DNA of 64,000 bases from Thiocapsa marina 5811 (GCF_000223985.1 NZ_AFWV01000015.1:62001-126000), one strand, 5' to 3'. Positions 54,296 to 63,199 are shown, counted from the stretch's first letter. Program-made: numbers and translations. The notes: generated from the letters alone by a model not told the origin.

Positions 54296-55047
54296 CCGAG
54301 CAGTCGATCCATCTGCGCATCCGCCGCCAGGACCGTCCCGACAGCACGCCCTATTGGCAGGAGTTTGTGATTTCGGGGCGTGCGGACCACAACATCGTCT
54401 CGCTGCTGATGGCGTTGCGCGAGAACCCGGTCACGATCTCGGGCCAGCGGGTCGATCCGGTCGTCTGGGAGCACAACTGCATGGAGGAGGTGTGCGGCGC
54501 CTGTGCCATGTTGATCAACGGCGTCCCGCGGCCCTCCTGCTCGGCACTCGTTGCCGAGTTGGATCAGCCGATCCGGCTGGAGCCGTTGCCGAAGTTTCCG
54601 GTCGTGCGCGATCTGCTGGTCGATCGCACTCGGATCGACCAGGGCCTTAAGCAGGTCAAGGCGTGGATCAAGATCGACGGCGTTTGGGATACGCACGAAG
54701 GCGCCCCGCGCATCGGACCGAGCGAGTGGGCGGCGAACTATCTCTACAGCCGCTGCATGTCGTGTGGCTGCTGCATGGCCGCCTGTCCGCAGTTCGGGGC
54801 ACACTCGGCCTTTCTCGGCCCGGCGCCGCTGGCTCAGGCGCGGCTGATGAACGCCCATCCGACCGGGCGTTACGATAAGACCGAACGTCTGCACGCCATC
54901 ATGGCCGAGGGCGGCTTGAGCGATTGCGGCAATGCGCAGAATTGCGTCCGGGTCTGCCCCAAGGAGATCCCCTTGACGACGGCGATCGGCGAGCTCGGGC
55001 GTCAGACCACGGTGCAATTGCTCAAGGATATCTTCGGGCCGCGTTGA
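54292..55047 (+). CDS. sdhB: Succinate dehydrogenase/fumarate reductase iron-sulfur subunit
   Basis: The 251-aa protein carries the electron wire. Cysteines for [2Fe-2S] are in HNCMEEVCGACAMLING and SCSALV. Those for [4Fe-4S] and [3Fe-4S] are in SRCMSCGCCMAACP and NCVRVCPKEIP. It starts in an ATGA overlap with sdhA. Its last 26 bp overlap the end of a hemerythrin gene on the other strand. Confidence 0.95.
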   Translation: MTEQSIHLRIRRQDRPDSTPYWQEFVISGRADHNIVSLLMALRENPVTISGQRVDPVVWEHNCMEEVCGACAMLINGVPRPSCSALVAELDQPIRLEPLPKFPVVRDLLVDRTRIDQGLKQVKAWIKIDGVWDTHEGAPRIGPSEWAANYLYSRCMSCGCCMAACPQFGAHSAFLGPAPLAQARLMNAHPTGRYDKTERLHAIMAEGGLSDCGNAQNCVRVCPKEIPLTTAIGELGRQTTVQLLKDIFGPR

Positions 55048-55522
55048 GGCGGGACCGCTCCTCGACGTCATGGGGGTGGTCCGGAGCGGGTAAGTGGTCT
55101 TCGATCTCGTGAAATGCCTTCGCGAAATCGCGATCCGCGCCCAGGATGTGGTCCAGGATCCAGTCGCGCGCGTTGTCCTGCGCCTCCTCGTCGAAGACGT
55201 CGATGCCCTCCGCGCGCCAGCGGCGGAGCTGATCGGTGTACTCGGCCATCAAGAGCGCATGCTCGGTACGGTGCTCGGCGATGTCCTCGTAGCCGACCGT
55301 CTGCATCAGTTCCTCTTCACGTTTGAAGTGCTCCCGCACGGCCTCGCCGAGATCGCTCAGGGCGTCGATCAGGGCGTAGGCGTCGCCGGAGCGTCGCGGC
55401 GATGCCTCGGGACCGAAACGGTGGCAGATGTCTGCGAGATGCTCGATCAGCCCTCGATGCTCGGCATCCAGGACATCGATATTGAGAGACCATTCGTCGT
55501 GCCAAGCCAAAAGCCTTGTCAT
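55022..55522 (-). CDS. Bacteriohemerythrin (second copy)
   Basis: The 166-aa protein has di-iron ligands in NIDVLDAEHRGLIEHLADI, REHFKREEELM, HRTEHALLMAEY and WILDHILGADRDF, the order expected for hemerythrin. W-D-E-WSLNIDVLD at the start is the usual opening. It ends inside the 3' end of sdhB on the opposite strand (26-bp overlap), so the two transcripts would be antisense at their ends. A role in O2 handling near respiration is inference. Confidence 0.88.
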   Translation of the reverse strand: MTRLLAWHDEWSLNIDVLDAEHRGLIEHLADICHRFGPEASPRRSGDAYALIDALSDLGEAVREHFKREEELMQTVGYEDIAEHRTEHALLMAEYTDQLRRWRAEGIDVFDEEAQDNARDWILDHILGADRDFAKAFHEIEDHLPAPDHPHDVEERSRLNAARRYP

Positions 55523-55690
55523 CGGGTCCTCCGTCGTCCAGTCGGCGCCGCGGTATCCGGGCGCCGAAGGGTCGCGCTCGCCTCAGGGACGGGCGCAGGG
55601 TCCGCTGTGTCGTCCAGACCGAGGGACGTCTTGTTGTTGTCGTGCTCTCTCCGGTTGCGGCCTATCCCCGGTCTCGGCCGCGCACCGGCT

Positions 55691-56146
55691 CTAAGCGGGG
55701 CGTTTTAGAGTCAACACCCGCGGGGTCTGTGTCGGTCCGTCCGTGTTTCGCCGGCGCTCGAGCATCTGCTTGATGACCGCTTGGATTTCTCCGATCAGCC
55801 GCGTCTGCGTCTCCCGTAGATCCCTAAAATAATAGACGATCTCGCAATCGACGGGGTTCGAAATGGACTCCCGTCCGACCGCCGGTCGCCAGGCGATCCG
55901 GATCAGGCGACCGCCCTCGCCGTCCTGGTAGGCATAACCGCCGTGGCTGTCGACGAAGACCACCTCCTCGCGATCGACGACGGCCTGATACTGCATGGAA
56001 CGTATCGGGATGAAGACGGCGCTCCCGGTGCTGCGTCGCAGAAGCAGCTGCAGCCCGTTGTAGAGCGTTGCCGGGATCCGCGTCTGCTCATGCGCGACCG
56101 CCTCGTCGGGTCGAAAGAAGGTCTCGCGCGTCAGATAGTCGGCCAT
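55691..56146 (-). CDS. Conserved hypothetical protein
   Basis: The 151-aa protein is soluble with no signal. It reads ETFFRPDEAVAHEQTRIPATL, then a beta-rich centre (FIPIRSMQYQAVVDREEVVFVDSHGGYAYQ) and IRIAWRPAVGRESISNPVDCEIVYYF, and a helical end (IGEIQAVIKQMLERRR). The compact conserved-looking core suggests a real gene. I recognise no family. The next gene on the same strand (56204-56506) ends 57 bp upstream and is also unknown. Confidence 0.65.
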   Translation of the reverse strand: MADYLTRETFFRPDEAVAHEQTRIPATLYNGLQLLLRRSTGSAVFIPIRSMQYQAVVDREEVVFVDSHGGYAYQDGEGGRLIRIAWRPAVGRESISNPVDCEIVYYFRDLRETQTRLIGEIQAVIKQMLERRRNTDGPTQTPRVLTLKRPA

Positions 56147-56203
56147 GTCGGAATGCCCCGCCGATCCGGATGTCGATCGCCCGCCCCGCGGAGCGGCATC
56201 TGC

Positions 56204-56506
56204 TCAGTCGCTGTCGCCGAGCTCGGGATCCCAGCCGGCTGCGCGTGCCTTTTCGATTGCTGCCGAATAGATCCGCTCATGCCGTTCGCGCAGCTCGGGG
56301 GGGAGCCTGGAGACGAGATGGCCGTAGGGGTGCCATGCCTCCGTGACCTTGTCGTAGAGATCCTCGATGCCTTGAACGGTCCAGCCCTCGCAGGTCTGAT
56401 CCTCCGGGAGGATACCGAAGACCCAGGCGTCTCGGATGATGTTGGCGGTCGGGGTCATGGCGCCGCCTTCCTGCTTGTCGATGCCTTCGTAGATCTTGCT
56501 CTTCAT
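56204..56506 (-). CDS. Small conserved hypothetical protein
   Basis: The 100-aa protein reads KSKIYEGIDKQEGGAMTPTA, IIRDAWVFGILPEDQTCEGW, GIEDLYDKVTEAWHPYGHLV, ending AIEKARAAGWDPELGD. It is soluble and strongly patterned. I recall near-identical small proteins in other sulfur-oxidising bacteria, still without function; that memory is not a database result. It may form a two-gene unit with 55691-56146. Confidence 0.7.
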   Translation of the reverse strand: MKSKIYEGIDKQEGGAMTPTANIIRDAWVFGILPEDQTCEGWTVQGIEDLYDKVTEAWHPYGHLVSRLPPELRERHERIYSAAIEKARAAGWDPELGDSD

Positions 56507-56697
56507 AAGGTCTGTCTCGGTTGAAATCCGCTACACTCTAGCGCCTTGCCTCTCCGACCGCTACGTCGGCCGGCGGCCGAACCGGCGGGCCGCATCCCGC
56601 GCGTTGCACCGTCGATACAGCGGCCGGTATCCGCGGGCGGTCGGTCGAACCTTTCGCGTCGGGCACAACCGACGCGATCCACCGAGCGAGTCTGCCC

Positions 56698-57294
56698 ATG
56701 TCCGAGATCCTGGTCGATCTGATCCGTCACGGCGAGCCCCTCGGCGGTGCGCGCTATCGCGGCAACGGGACCGACGATCCGCTGAGCCCGGTGGGCTGGT
56801 CGCAGATGAGCGATGCGCTCGGCGCGGCGGCGCCCTGGGATCAGGTCATCAGCTCGCCGATGTCGCGCTGCCGTGTCTTCGCCGGGGATCTCGCCGGTCG
56901 ACACGGATTGCCGCTGGTTGTCGATCCGAGCCTGATCGAGGTCGGCATGGGCGCCTGGGAAGGACGTGCCCGCAGCGCGGTTGCCGAGGAGGAGCCCGAA
57001 CGCTTTGCCGCCTTCTATCGCGACCCCGTCGCGGAGCGCCCGGCCGGTGCCGAGCCGCTCGAAGGTCTGCTCGAGCGCGTCTCGGATGCCTACGCGCGTC
57101 ATCTGGCCGCCTATCCGGGTCGCCGGCTGCTCATCGTCTGCCACGCCGGGGTGATGCGGGCGCTGGTCGGGCATCTGCTCGGTGCCGATGCGCGCCGCTG
57201 GTACCGCATCCGGATCGACTACGCCGGGCTGGTGCGGGTCCGCCACGGGCGTCTGGGTCCGAGCATCGAGTGGGTTAACGCGCGAAGGCTATGA
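56698..57294 (+). CDS. Histidine phosphatase family protein
   Basis: The 198-aa protein has the phosphoglycerate-mutase-like catalytic motif VDLIRHGEPLGG, the arginine-bearing SSPMSRCRVFA, the general-acid region LIEVGMGAWEGRARS, and the second catalytic histidine in VCHAGVMRALVGHLL. It is related to CobC/alpha-ribazole phosphatases, but no cobalamin gene is nearby to support that substrate. aroG begins 71 bp after its stop with a possible promoter between. Confidence 0.88.
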   Translation: MSEILVDLIRHGEPLGGARYRGNGTDDPLSPVGWSQMSDALGAAAPWDQVISSPMSRCRVFAGDLAGRHGLPLVVDPSLIEVGMGAWEGRARSAVAEEEPERFAAFYRDPVAERPAGAEPLEGLLERVSDAYARHLAAYPGRRLLIVCHAGVMRALVGHLLGADARRWYRIRIDYAGLVRVRHGRLGPSIEWVNARRL

Positions 57295-57326
57295 GCATCG
57301 AGACGAGGAGACCGGATCGATTGGGC

Positions 57327-57332
57327 TATACT
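57327..57332 (+). promoter_or_regulatory. Candidate -10 box upstream of aroG
   Basis: TATACT preceded by TTGGGC lies 33 bp before the aroG ATG. The -35 region is weak, so the call is tentative. Confidence 0.35.
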
Positions 57333-57365
57333 TAACGGCTTTCGACGCCGTTGTAATCCCAGACC

Positions 57366-58418
57366 ATGCAAAAGACCGACGATCTGCGCATCCGCGAAAT
57401 CAAAGAAGTCCGCTCCCCGAGCGCGTTGCACGAGGAATTCCCGATCTCGGAGGCGGCAGCGGAGACCGTCTATTCCACGCGCCACGCCATTCAGCAGATC
57501 CTCCACGGTCGGGACGATCGTCTGCTGGTCGTCGCGGGTCCCTGCTCGGTTCATGATCCCCGCGCCGCGCTCGAGTACGCCGAGCGTCTCAAGATCCTTC
57601 GCGACGAATTGAGCGATCGCCTGCTGATCGTCATGCGTGTCTATTTCGAGAAGCCGCGGACCACGGTCGGCTGGAAGGGTCTGATCAATGATCCGAATCT
57701 GGACGGCAGCTTCGAGATCAATCAGGGGCTCGGCATCGCCCGCAAGCTCCTGCTGGACCTCAACGGCATGCAGATCCCGGCCGGGACCGAGTTCCTCGAT
57801 CTCATCAGCCCGCAATACATCGCCGACCTGGTCAGTTGGGGTGCGATCGGTGCGCGCACGACCGAGAGCCAGGGCCATCGCGAGCTGGCCTCCGGCCTGT
57901 CCTGTCCCGTCGGCTTCAAGAACGCGACCAACGGGGACGTGAAGGTCGCCATCGACGCCATCCATGCCGCGGCGCGTCCGCATGTCTTCATGTCGGTCAC
58001 AAAGGAAGGCCAATCCGCGATCTTCAGCACCACCGGCAACGTCGACACCCACATCATCCTGCGCGGCGGCCAACGGCCGAACTACGATACCGAGAGCGTG
58101 AGCATCGCCGCGGAGCAGATCATCGAGTCCGGTCTGACCCCCAAGATCATGATCGACTTCAGCCACGCCAACAGCCGCAAGCGCCCGGAAAAGCAGATCC
58201 GGGTCTGCCAGGACGTGGCCGGCCAAATCGCCCGCGGGGATCGCGGCATCATGGGTGTCATGATCGAGAGCCACCTGGTCGGGGGGCGGCAGGACCTGGG
58301 CTCGAGCGACGGGATGGTCTTCGGTCAAAGCGTCACCGACGCCTGTATCGGCTGGGACGATACGGTTCCGATGCTGCATGAGCTCGCGGATGCCGTCATG
58401 CGCCGACGCGCACTCTAG
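57366..58418 (+). CDS. aroG: 3-Deoxy-7-phosphoheptulonate synthase (DAHP synthase, AroAI-alpha type)
   Basis: First enzyme of aromatic amino acid synthesis, condensing PEP and erythrose 4-phosphate. The 350-aa protein has VVAGPCSVHDPRAALEYAERL, MRVYFEKPRTTVGWKGLINDP, GARTTESQGHRELASGLSCPVGFKN and DFSHANSRKRPEKQ, all characteristic of the E. coli AroF/G/H group. Which aromatic amino acid inhibits it cannot be read here. A repeat follows 12 bp after its stop. Confidence 0.95.
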   Translation: MQKTDDLRIREIKEVRSPSALHEEFPISEAAAETVYSTRHAIQQILHGRDDRLLVVAGPCSVHDPRAALEYAERLKILRDELSDRLLIVMRVYFEKPRTTVGWKGLINDPNLDGSFEINQGLGIARKLLLDLNGMQIPAGTEFLDLISPQYIADLVSWGAIGARTTESQGHRELASGLSCPVGFKNATNGDVKVAIDAIHAAARPHVFMSVTKEGQSAIFSTTGNVDTHIILRGGQRPNYDTESVSIAAEQIIESGLTPKIMIDFSHANSRKRPEKQIRVCQDVAGQIARGDRGIMGVMIESHLVGGRQDLGSSDGMVFGQSVTDACIGWDDTVPMLHELADAVMRRRAL

Positions 58419-58430
58419 CCGGAAATCGCC

Positions 58431-58514
58431 TAAACCGCGTCAAGAGCGACATGCGTCATTTTCGTGTTGTGTTTGGCTTCGGAGATGTCCTCGATCTCGG
58501 TGAGACGCGGTTTA
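58431..58514. repeat. TAAACCGCG-type repeat, copy I
   Basis: Ends TAAACCGCGTC and GACGCGGTTTA pair over 11 bp in an 84-bp unit. It fills the gap between the convergent aroG and mtgA genes and supplies the mtgA stop codon. Confidence 0.88.
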
Positions 58515-59342
58515 AAGCCGGTCCAGGTACCGGGTTCCGCCGAGTCGGCTCGCCTGATCGCTGATCCAGGCCGCGCGTCGCTCCAACCGTTCCGATGGTT
58601 TGTCCAAACGGTAATGTCCCGGCGCGGGCAGCACGCCGATCAGGAGCGACGCCTCGCGCATGGTCAGCTCTCTCGCCGGTCGATCGAAATAGCGTAGGCT
58701 CGCCGCGCCGATGCCGTAGGTGTTGGGGCTGAACTGTACAATGTTCAAATAGACCTCGAGGATGCGTTCCTTCGGCCACAGGATCTCCATCAGCAGTGTG
58801 AACCAAGCCTCGAGGAGCTTGCGCGGCCAATCCGAGCCCGGCCAGAGGAAGAGGTTCTTTGCCGCCTGCTGGGTGATGGTGCTGGCCCCGCGCAGGCGTC
58901 CGCCCTTTTTGTAGTCGGCCCAAGCCAGGCGGATCTCGATCAGGTCGAACCCCGGGTGGCTCGGAAAGCGCTGGTCTTCGCCGGCGATGGCCGCCAGCCG
59001 CGTCGGTAGCGAGATCCGATCCCAGGGCACCCAGGTCTGATGATAATAGGGCGGCGACTGATCGAGCCGCCAGAGATTGTAGGCGTGCCGAAGCATGAAG
59101 GCGGATGCCGGCGGGTCGAGCCAGCGCAACGTCAAGACCAGCACCACCGAGAGCAGTACCAGATGGCCGAGCCCCTTGAGCAGGAACCGGCCCACGCGCT
59201 CGAGCGGGTGTCGGTCATGGCCGATGGGCTCGATGCGCAAGACACGGGGTTGCTGCGTCGGCTCGCGCGGCGTCGCCCGGGATCCACCCTCGACCCCGTC
59301 ATCCGCCCCGGCCGTCTCCGGCCCTTGTTTTTCGCCCTTCAT
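58512..59342 (-). CDS. mtgA: Monofunctional peptidoglycan glycosyltransferase
   Basis: Polymerises lipid II into glycan strands. The 276-aa protein has one N-terminal membrane helix (LGHLVLLSVVLVLTLRWL) after a charged start, and the GT51 motifs IAGEDQRFPSHPGFD (catalytic Glu), GRLRGASTITQQAAKNLFLW, KERILEVYLNIVQFSP and YGIGAASLRYF. The ATG at 59342 shares bases with the heme oxygenase TAA (TAATG), so translation is probably coupled; an in-frame ATG at 59396 would overlap that gene. The stop lies in repeat I. Confidence 0.93.
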   Translation of the reverse strand: MKGEKQGPETAGADDGVEGGSRATPREPTQQPRVLRIEPIGHDRHPLERVGRFLLKGLGHLVLLSVVLVLTLRWLDPPASAFMLRHAYNLWRLDQSPPYYHQTWVPWDRISLPTRLAAIAGEDQRFPSHPGFDLIEIRLAWADYKKGGRLRGASTITQQAAKNLFLWPGSDWPRKLLEAWFTLLMEILWPKERILEVYLNIVQFSPNTYGIGAASLRYFDRPARELTMREASLLIGVLPAPGHYRLDKPSERLERRAAWISDQASRLGGTRYLDRL

Positions 59343-60049
59343 TACTCTTCGGGGATGGGTGGGGCCGTTTCCGCCAAGTGTCTCCGCCCCGGGCATCGCG
59401 GACCGACGTGATCCGGATCGGCCCGGTCGGGCGCGCCCCGTGCGCCGGTGCCTTCGAGCATCCGATGAACCGCCGCGAAGCTCTCGCGGGCGCCCGAGAC
59501 CACCTCGGCCGGATCCATGCGACCGTGCGCCGGCAGGCTGTCGAGGATGCTCGCGAAGCGTTTCCAGGCCGCCGAGGAGTGCTCGCCGTGGAAGTCGAGG
59601 AAGGTCGCCGAGCCCAGCGTCGGGCCGAGACAGCGGCGCAGGTGTTTTGCGATCACCCGACCGCCGAGGGTTGCTCCCTCCAGGACATAGAGACCGCCCA
59701 GCGCGGCAGCTGCACCGCTCGGGGGGGGCTGCGCCGAGGAGCGCGGTTCGTGCGGCTGGCCCTGCTCGGCGAGATCCTCGAGGATCGCCGGGAGCTTGCG
59801 TCGAACCCCCAGGTCGTTGCGGATCTCCTCGTCCAGGGCGTCGAGCAGGCTGTCCTCCAGGGCCGCATAGACATCGGCCAAGGCATGCAGATAATCGAGA
59901 TAGTCGTTGCGGGTGACGGTCGGCGACGTGAGTCGGGTCATCAGGGGCAAGCGCTCGACCGCCTGGTGTGTCTCGGCCGTCGCGCGGCGCAGGACAACCG
60001 CCAATCGCTCGGAGGTCGCCGGTCGGGTCTTGTCTTGGCTGTCTTGCAT
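59342..60049 (-). CDS. Heme oxygenase, biliverdin-forming
   Basis: Opens heme to biliverdin, iron and CO. The 235-aa protein has ATAETHQAVERLPLM, holding the proximal heme histidine, and GGLYVLEGATLGGRVIAKHL, the distal-helix glycine-rich segment. The product could supply chromophore for a bacteriophytochrome, but no phytochrome gene is visible here, so iron recovery is an alternative. The ATG at 60049 is chosen over an upstream ATG at 60109. The C-terminal about 40 residues are low in conservation and lead straight into mtgA. Confidence 0.88.
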   Translation of the reverse strand: MQDSQDKTRPATSERLAVVLRRATAETHQAVERLPLMTRLTSPTVTRNDYLDYLHALADVYAALEDSLLDALDEEIRNDLGVRRKLPAILEDLAEQGQPHEPRSSAQPPPSGAAAALGGLYVLEGATLGGRVIAKHLRRCLGPTLGSATFLDFHGEHSSAAWKRFASILDSLPAHGRMDPAEVVSGARESFAAVHRMLEGTGARGAPDRADPDHVGPRCPGRRHLAETAPPIPEE

Positions 60050-60260
60050 GGGGTCTTCGGGCTCGTTGCGCTCTGCGCTCGCGGCAAGTCTAGCACCCGT
60101 CCTCGTCATCCCTGAAAAAGACCCATCCGCTCTACTGCACGATAGACCGACGGTGCTCGGCCGACGAACGGTCGAGGATCCGGGTCCGCGGGCTCACGTT
60201 TTGAGCCACCCCTCGCGGCATGCTGTGGTTCCGTCCAGTGCAAACCCCGCGGAGCCGACG

Positions 60261-60533
60261 ATGAACACCCTTTCCGATCTCTTCGTCATCCTGCTGTTCC
60301 TTTCCGGGATTTTTGTGATCCTGAGCCTTGTCTGCATGATCTTCGAGCACGTTCCCGACGAGGCCGATGCGCGGCCGCGGCGCACGCGTGTTCAGCCGCA
60401 ACGCCCGCGGCGTCGCTCCCGCGTGGCCCGGCCTCGACGTAAGCCCAAGCAACCTGTGACAGACGCGCCGAGTCCTTCGGTCTGCCCTGCGGTCGGTCGG
60501 CCGGGGCAGGGCGCCAGAGGGGTCCTGAGCTGA
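60261..60533 (+). CDS. Small membrane protein with basic tail
   Basis: The 90-aa open frame begins MNTLSDLFVILLFLSGIFVI with GGAG seven bases before its ATG. It has one membrane helix (to about residue 28) followed by a strongly basic Arg/Pro tail (RPRRTRVQPQRPRRRSRVA). No family is recognised. The ribosome site and clean helix suggest it is expressed, but the tail could be low-complexity run-on. Confidence 0.5.
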   Translation: MNTLSDLFVILLFLSGIFVILSLVCMIFEHVPDEADARPRRTRVQPQRPRRRSRVARPRRKPKQPVTDAPSPSVCPAVGRPGQGARGVLS

Positions 60534-60573
60534 TTCCCGATGATGGGGCTGCGGCGTTCCGGTGCGAGCAGTC

Positions 60574-61014
60574 TCACTCGGGGGGTAGCCAATCCACCTC
60601 GAGCACGTCGGTCAGGCGCCACGGACAGTTCTCCGGGAACGCCGAGAGTCCCGTTTCCCCGACGGCGTCGGCAACCGCGTCGGCCCAGATCTCGTCCAGC
60701 CAAGTCGCGTCGCGCAGCATCGCTTTGAGGCTGGGGGTTCGGTCGAGTCTGGCCTTGATGGCTCGGCGCTGCTCGCGGATCGTGCGCTGCCAACTGCTGC
60801 CGCGACGCTCCGGCTGGAATTGCCACTTGAGCAGGTGCGCAAGCAGGAGCGACAGGCGACTGGCCAGCTCGCGCTGTTCACTTTTGCCCACGTCTTCGAT
60901 CTCCTCTGCGAGATGCTCGAGGTCGAGCCGGTCCAATGCGCCGGCCCTCAGCCAGTGCGCCTGTTGTTCGGCCCAGGCGACGATGTCGGCGTCGTAAAGG
61001 TCGGTTTTTGGCAT
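60574..61014 (-). CDS. DUF29 domain protein
   Basis: The 146-aa protein has the DUF29 pattern: LYDADIVAWAEQQAHWLRAG, DLEHLAEEIEDVGKSEQRELASRL, LLAHLLKWQFQPERRGSSW and TIREQRRAIKARLDRTPSLK, ending in a WxP-like WRLTDVLEVDWLP. The family is common in phototrophs and cyanobacteria, all-helical, with no known function. The ATG at 61014 gives the usual N-terminus. It is 66 bp after uvrB on the same strand. Confidence 0.88.
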   Translation of the reverse strand: MPKTDLYDADIVAWAEQQAHWLRAGALDRLDLEHLAEEIEDVGKSEQRELASRLSLLLAHLLKWQFQPERRGSSWQRTIREQRRAIKARLDRTPSLKAMLRDATWLDEIWADAVADAVGETGLSAFPENCPWRLTDVLEVDWLPPE

Positions 61015-61080
61015 CGGTATCTCCCGATAAAATGACGGGGCCGGGCCGAGCGCCCGGTGCCTCGATTTCAACCCGAAACG

Positions 61081-63090
61081 TCAAGCTGCAAGCCCGCGCC
61101 CCTGCAACTCCTTGATCTTGTCCCGGACGGCGGCGGCCTGCTCGAACTCGAGATTCTTCGCGTGCTGGTACATGGTCTTTTCCAGCGTCTTGATCTTTTT
61201 GGCCATCTGCTGGGGTGTCAGGCCGGCGTATTCGATGATCTCCTCGGCGACCTTGGCGTAGTTGCGGGCCTTCATGGGCGCGCCCGGGATGGCGCCCTCC
61301 ATGATGTCGGCGACCGCCTTGCGGATGGTCTGAGGCGTGATGCCCTCGGTGGTGTTGTGCAGGATCTGCTTGGCGCGGCGCCGCTCGGTCTCGCCGATCG
61401 CTCGTTCCATGGAGCCGGTGATGCGATCGGCATAGAGGATCGCCTTGCCGTTGGCGTTGCGTGCGGCACGCCCGATGGTCTGGATCAAGGAGCCCTCCGA
61501 GCGCAGGAACCCCTCCTTGTCGGCGTCCAGGATGGCGACCAGCGAGACCTCCGGCATGTCGAGCCCTTCGCGCAGCAGATTGATCCCGACCAGGACGTCG
61601 AACTCGCCCAGGCGCAGATCCCGAATGATCTCGACACGCTCGACCGTGTCGATGTCCGAATGCAGATAGCGGACCTTGACGCCGTGCTCGTTGAGATACT
61701 CGGTCAGATCTTCGGCCATCCGCTTGGTCAGGGTGGTGACCAGCACGCGCTCGCCGGAGGCGACCCGCAGCCCGATCTCCGAGAGCAGATCGTCGACCTG
61801 TGTCAGGGCGGGGCGGACCTCGACCTCCGGGTCGACCAGGCCGGTCGGGCGCACCACCTGTTCGACGACGGCGCCCGAGTGCTGAATCTCGTAGTCGCGC
61901 GGGGTGGCCGAAACATAGATGGTCTGCGGCTGGCGGGCCTGGAACTCCTCGAAGCGCAGCGGGCGATTGTCGAGCGCCGAGGGCAACCGGAAGCCGTAGT
62001 CGACGAGGTTCTCCTTGCGCGAGCGGTCGCCCTTGTACATGCCGCCGAGCTGAGGAACGGTGACATGACTCTCGTCGATGACCACGATGGCATCCGCCGG
62101 CAGATAGTCATACAGGGTCGGCGGCGGCTCGCCGGGTCCGCGTCCGGAGAGATAGCGGCTGTAGTTCTCGACCCCGGAGCAGTAGCCGACCTCCAGCATC
62201 ATCTCCAGATCGAACAGGGTGCGTTGCTCCAGGCGTTGCGCCTCGACCAGCTTATCGTTGTCCCGCAGCCAGATCAGTCGGTCCTTCAGCTCCACCTTGA
62301 TCTGCTCGACCGCGTTCAGGATGGTCTCGCGCGGCGTGGCGTAGTGTGTCTTCGGGAAGACCGTGTAGCGCGGAACCTTGCGCAGCTGCTCCCCGGTCAG
62401 CGGGTCGAAGAGCGAGAGCGACTCGATCTCCTCGTCGAACAGCTCGACCCGCAGCGCCTCGTCGTCGGACTCGGCCGGGTAGATGTCGATCACGTCCCCG
62501 CGCACCCGGTAGGTGCCGCGCGAGAGCTCGATCTCGTTGCGCCGGTATTGCAGATCGGCGAGCCGGCGCAGCAGGGCGCGTTGATCGATCAGATCGCCGC
62601 GGTTCAGATGCAGCACCATCTTCAGATAGGCGTCCGGGTCACCCAAGCCGTAGATGGAGGAGACGCTCGCCACGATGATGACATCGGGCCGCTCCAGCAG
62701 CGCTTTGGTGGCCGAAAGACGCATCTGCTCGATGTGCTCGTTGATCGAGGAGTCCTTCTCGATATAGGTATCGGTCGAGGGGACGTAGGCCTCGGGCTGG
62801 TAGTAGTCGTAATAGGAGACGAAATATTCCACCGCATTGTGCGGGAAGAATTCCTTCATCTCGCCGTAGAGCTGGGCGGCGAGCGTCTTGTTCGGCGCCA
62901 AGACCAACGCCGGGCGCTGCACCCGGTCGATGACGTTCGCGATGGTGAAGGTCTTGCCCGAGCCCGTCACGCCGAGCAGGGTCATGGCCGACTCGCCGTC
63001 GTTCAGGCCCTCAACCAGGCGACGGATCGCCTCGGGCTGGTCGCCTGCGGGGGCGAACGGCGAAACCAGTTGAAAAGGACGTTCGGACAT
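61081..63090 (-). CDS. uvrB: Excinuclease ABC subunit B
   Basis: Damage-verifying helicase of nucleotide excision repair. The 669-aa protein has the Walker A motif [15 protein letters not shown], the beta-hairpin [20 protein letters not shown] that clamps [23 protein letters not shown], helicase motif [17 protein letters not shown], and a C-terminal UVR domain ([20 protein letters not shown]) that binds UvrA and UvrC. Length matches E. coli UvrB. It is divergent from the aminotransferase gene. Confidence 0.97.
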   Translation of the reverse strand: MSERPFQLVSPFAPAGDQPEAIRRLVEGLNDGESAMTLLGVTGSGKTFTIANVIDRVQRPALVLAPNKTLAAQLYGEMKEFFPHNAVEYFVSYYDYYQPEAYVPSTDTYIEKDSSINEHIEQMRLSATKALLERPDVIIVASVSSIYGLGDPDAYLKMVLHLNRGDLIDQRALLRRLADLQYRRNEIELSRGTYRVRGDVIDIYPAESDDEALRVELFDEEIESLSLFDPLTGEQLRKVPRYTVFPKTHYATPRETILNAVEQIKVELKDRLIWLRDNDKLVEAQRLEQRTLFDLEMMLEVGYCSGVENYSRYLSGRGPGEPPPTLYDYLPADAIVVIDESHVTVPQLGGMYKGDRSRKENLVDYGFRLPSALDNRPLRFEEFQARQPQTIYVSATPRDYEIQHSGAVVEQVVRPTGLVDPEVEVRPALTQVDDLLSEIGLRVASGERVLVTTLTKRMAEDLTEYLNEHGVKVRYLHSDIDTVERVEIIRDLRLGEFDVLVGINLLREGLDMPEVSLVAILDADKEGFLRSEGSLIQTIGRAARNANGKAILYADRITGSMERAIGETERRRAKQILHNTTEGITPQTIRKAVADIMEGAIPGAPMKARNYAKVAEEIIEYAGLTPQQMAKKIKTLEKTMYQHAKNLEFEQAAAVRDKIKELQGRGLAA

Positions 63091-63199
63091 CGGAGTGCGT
63101 GCCGGGTGTTTGCGGTTTCGTTATGATTGGGAGCGAGACACCGCATGTCCAGTCACGACAACGACGACCCTCACCACAAGAGCCCAGAGAAGACACCCG

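Noticed and set aside
61057-63126. 689-codon open frame on the + strand
   Set aside because: Antisense shadow of uvrB, which has all its motifs on the other strand.
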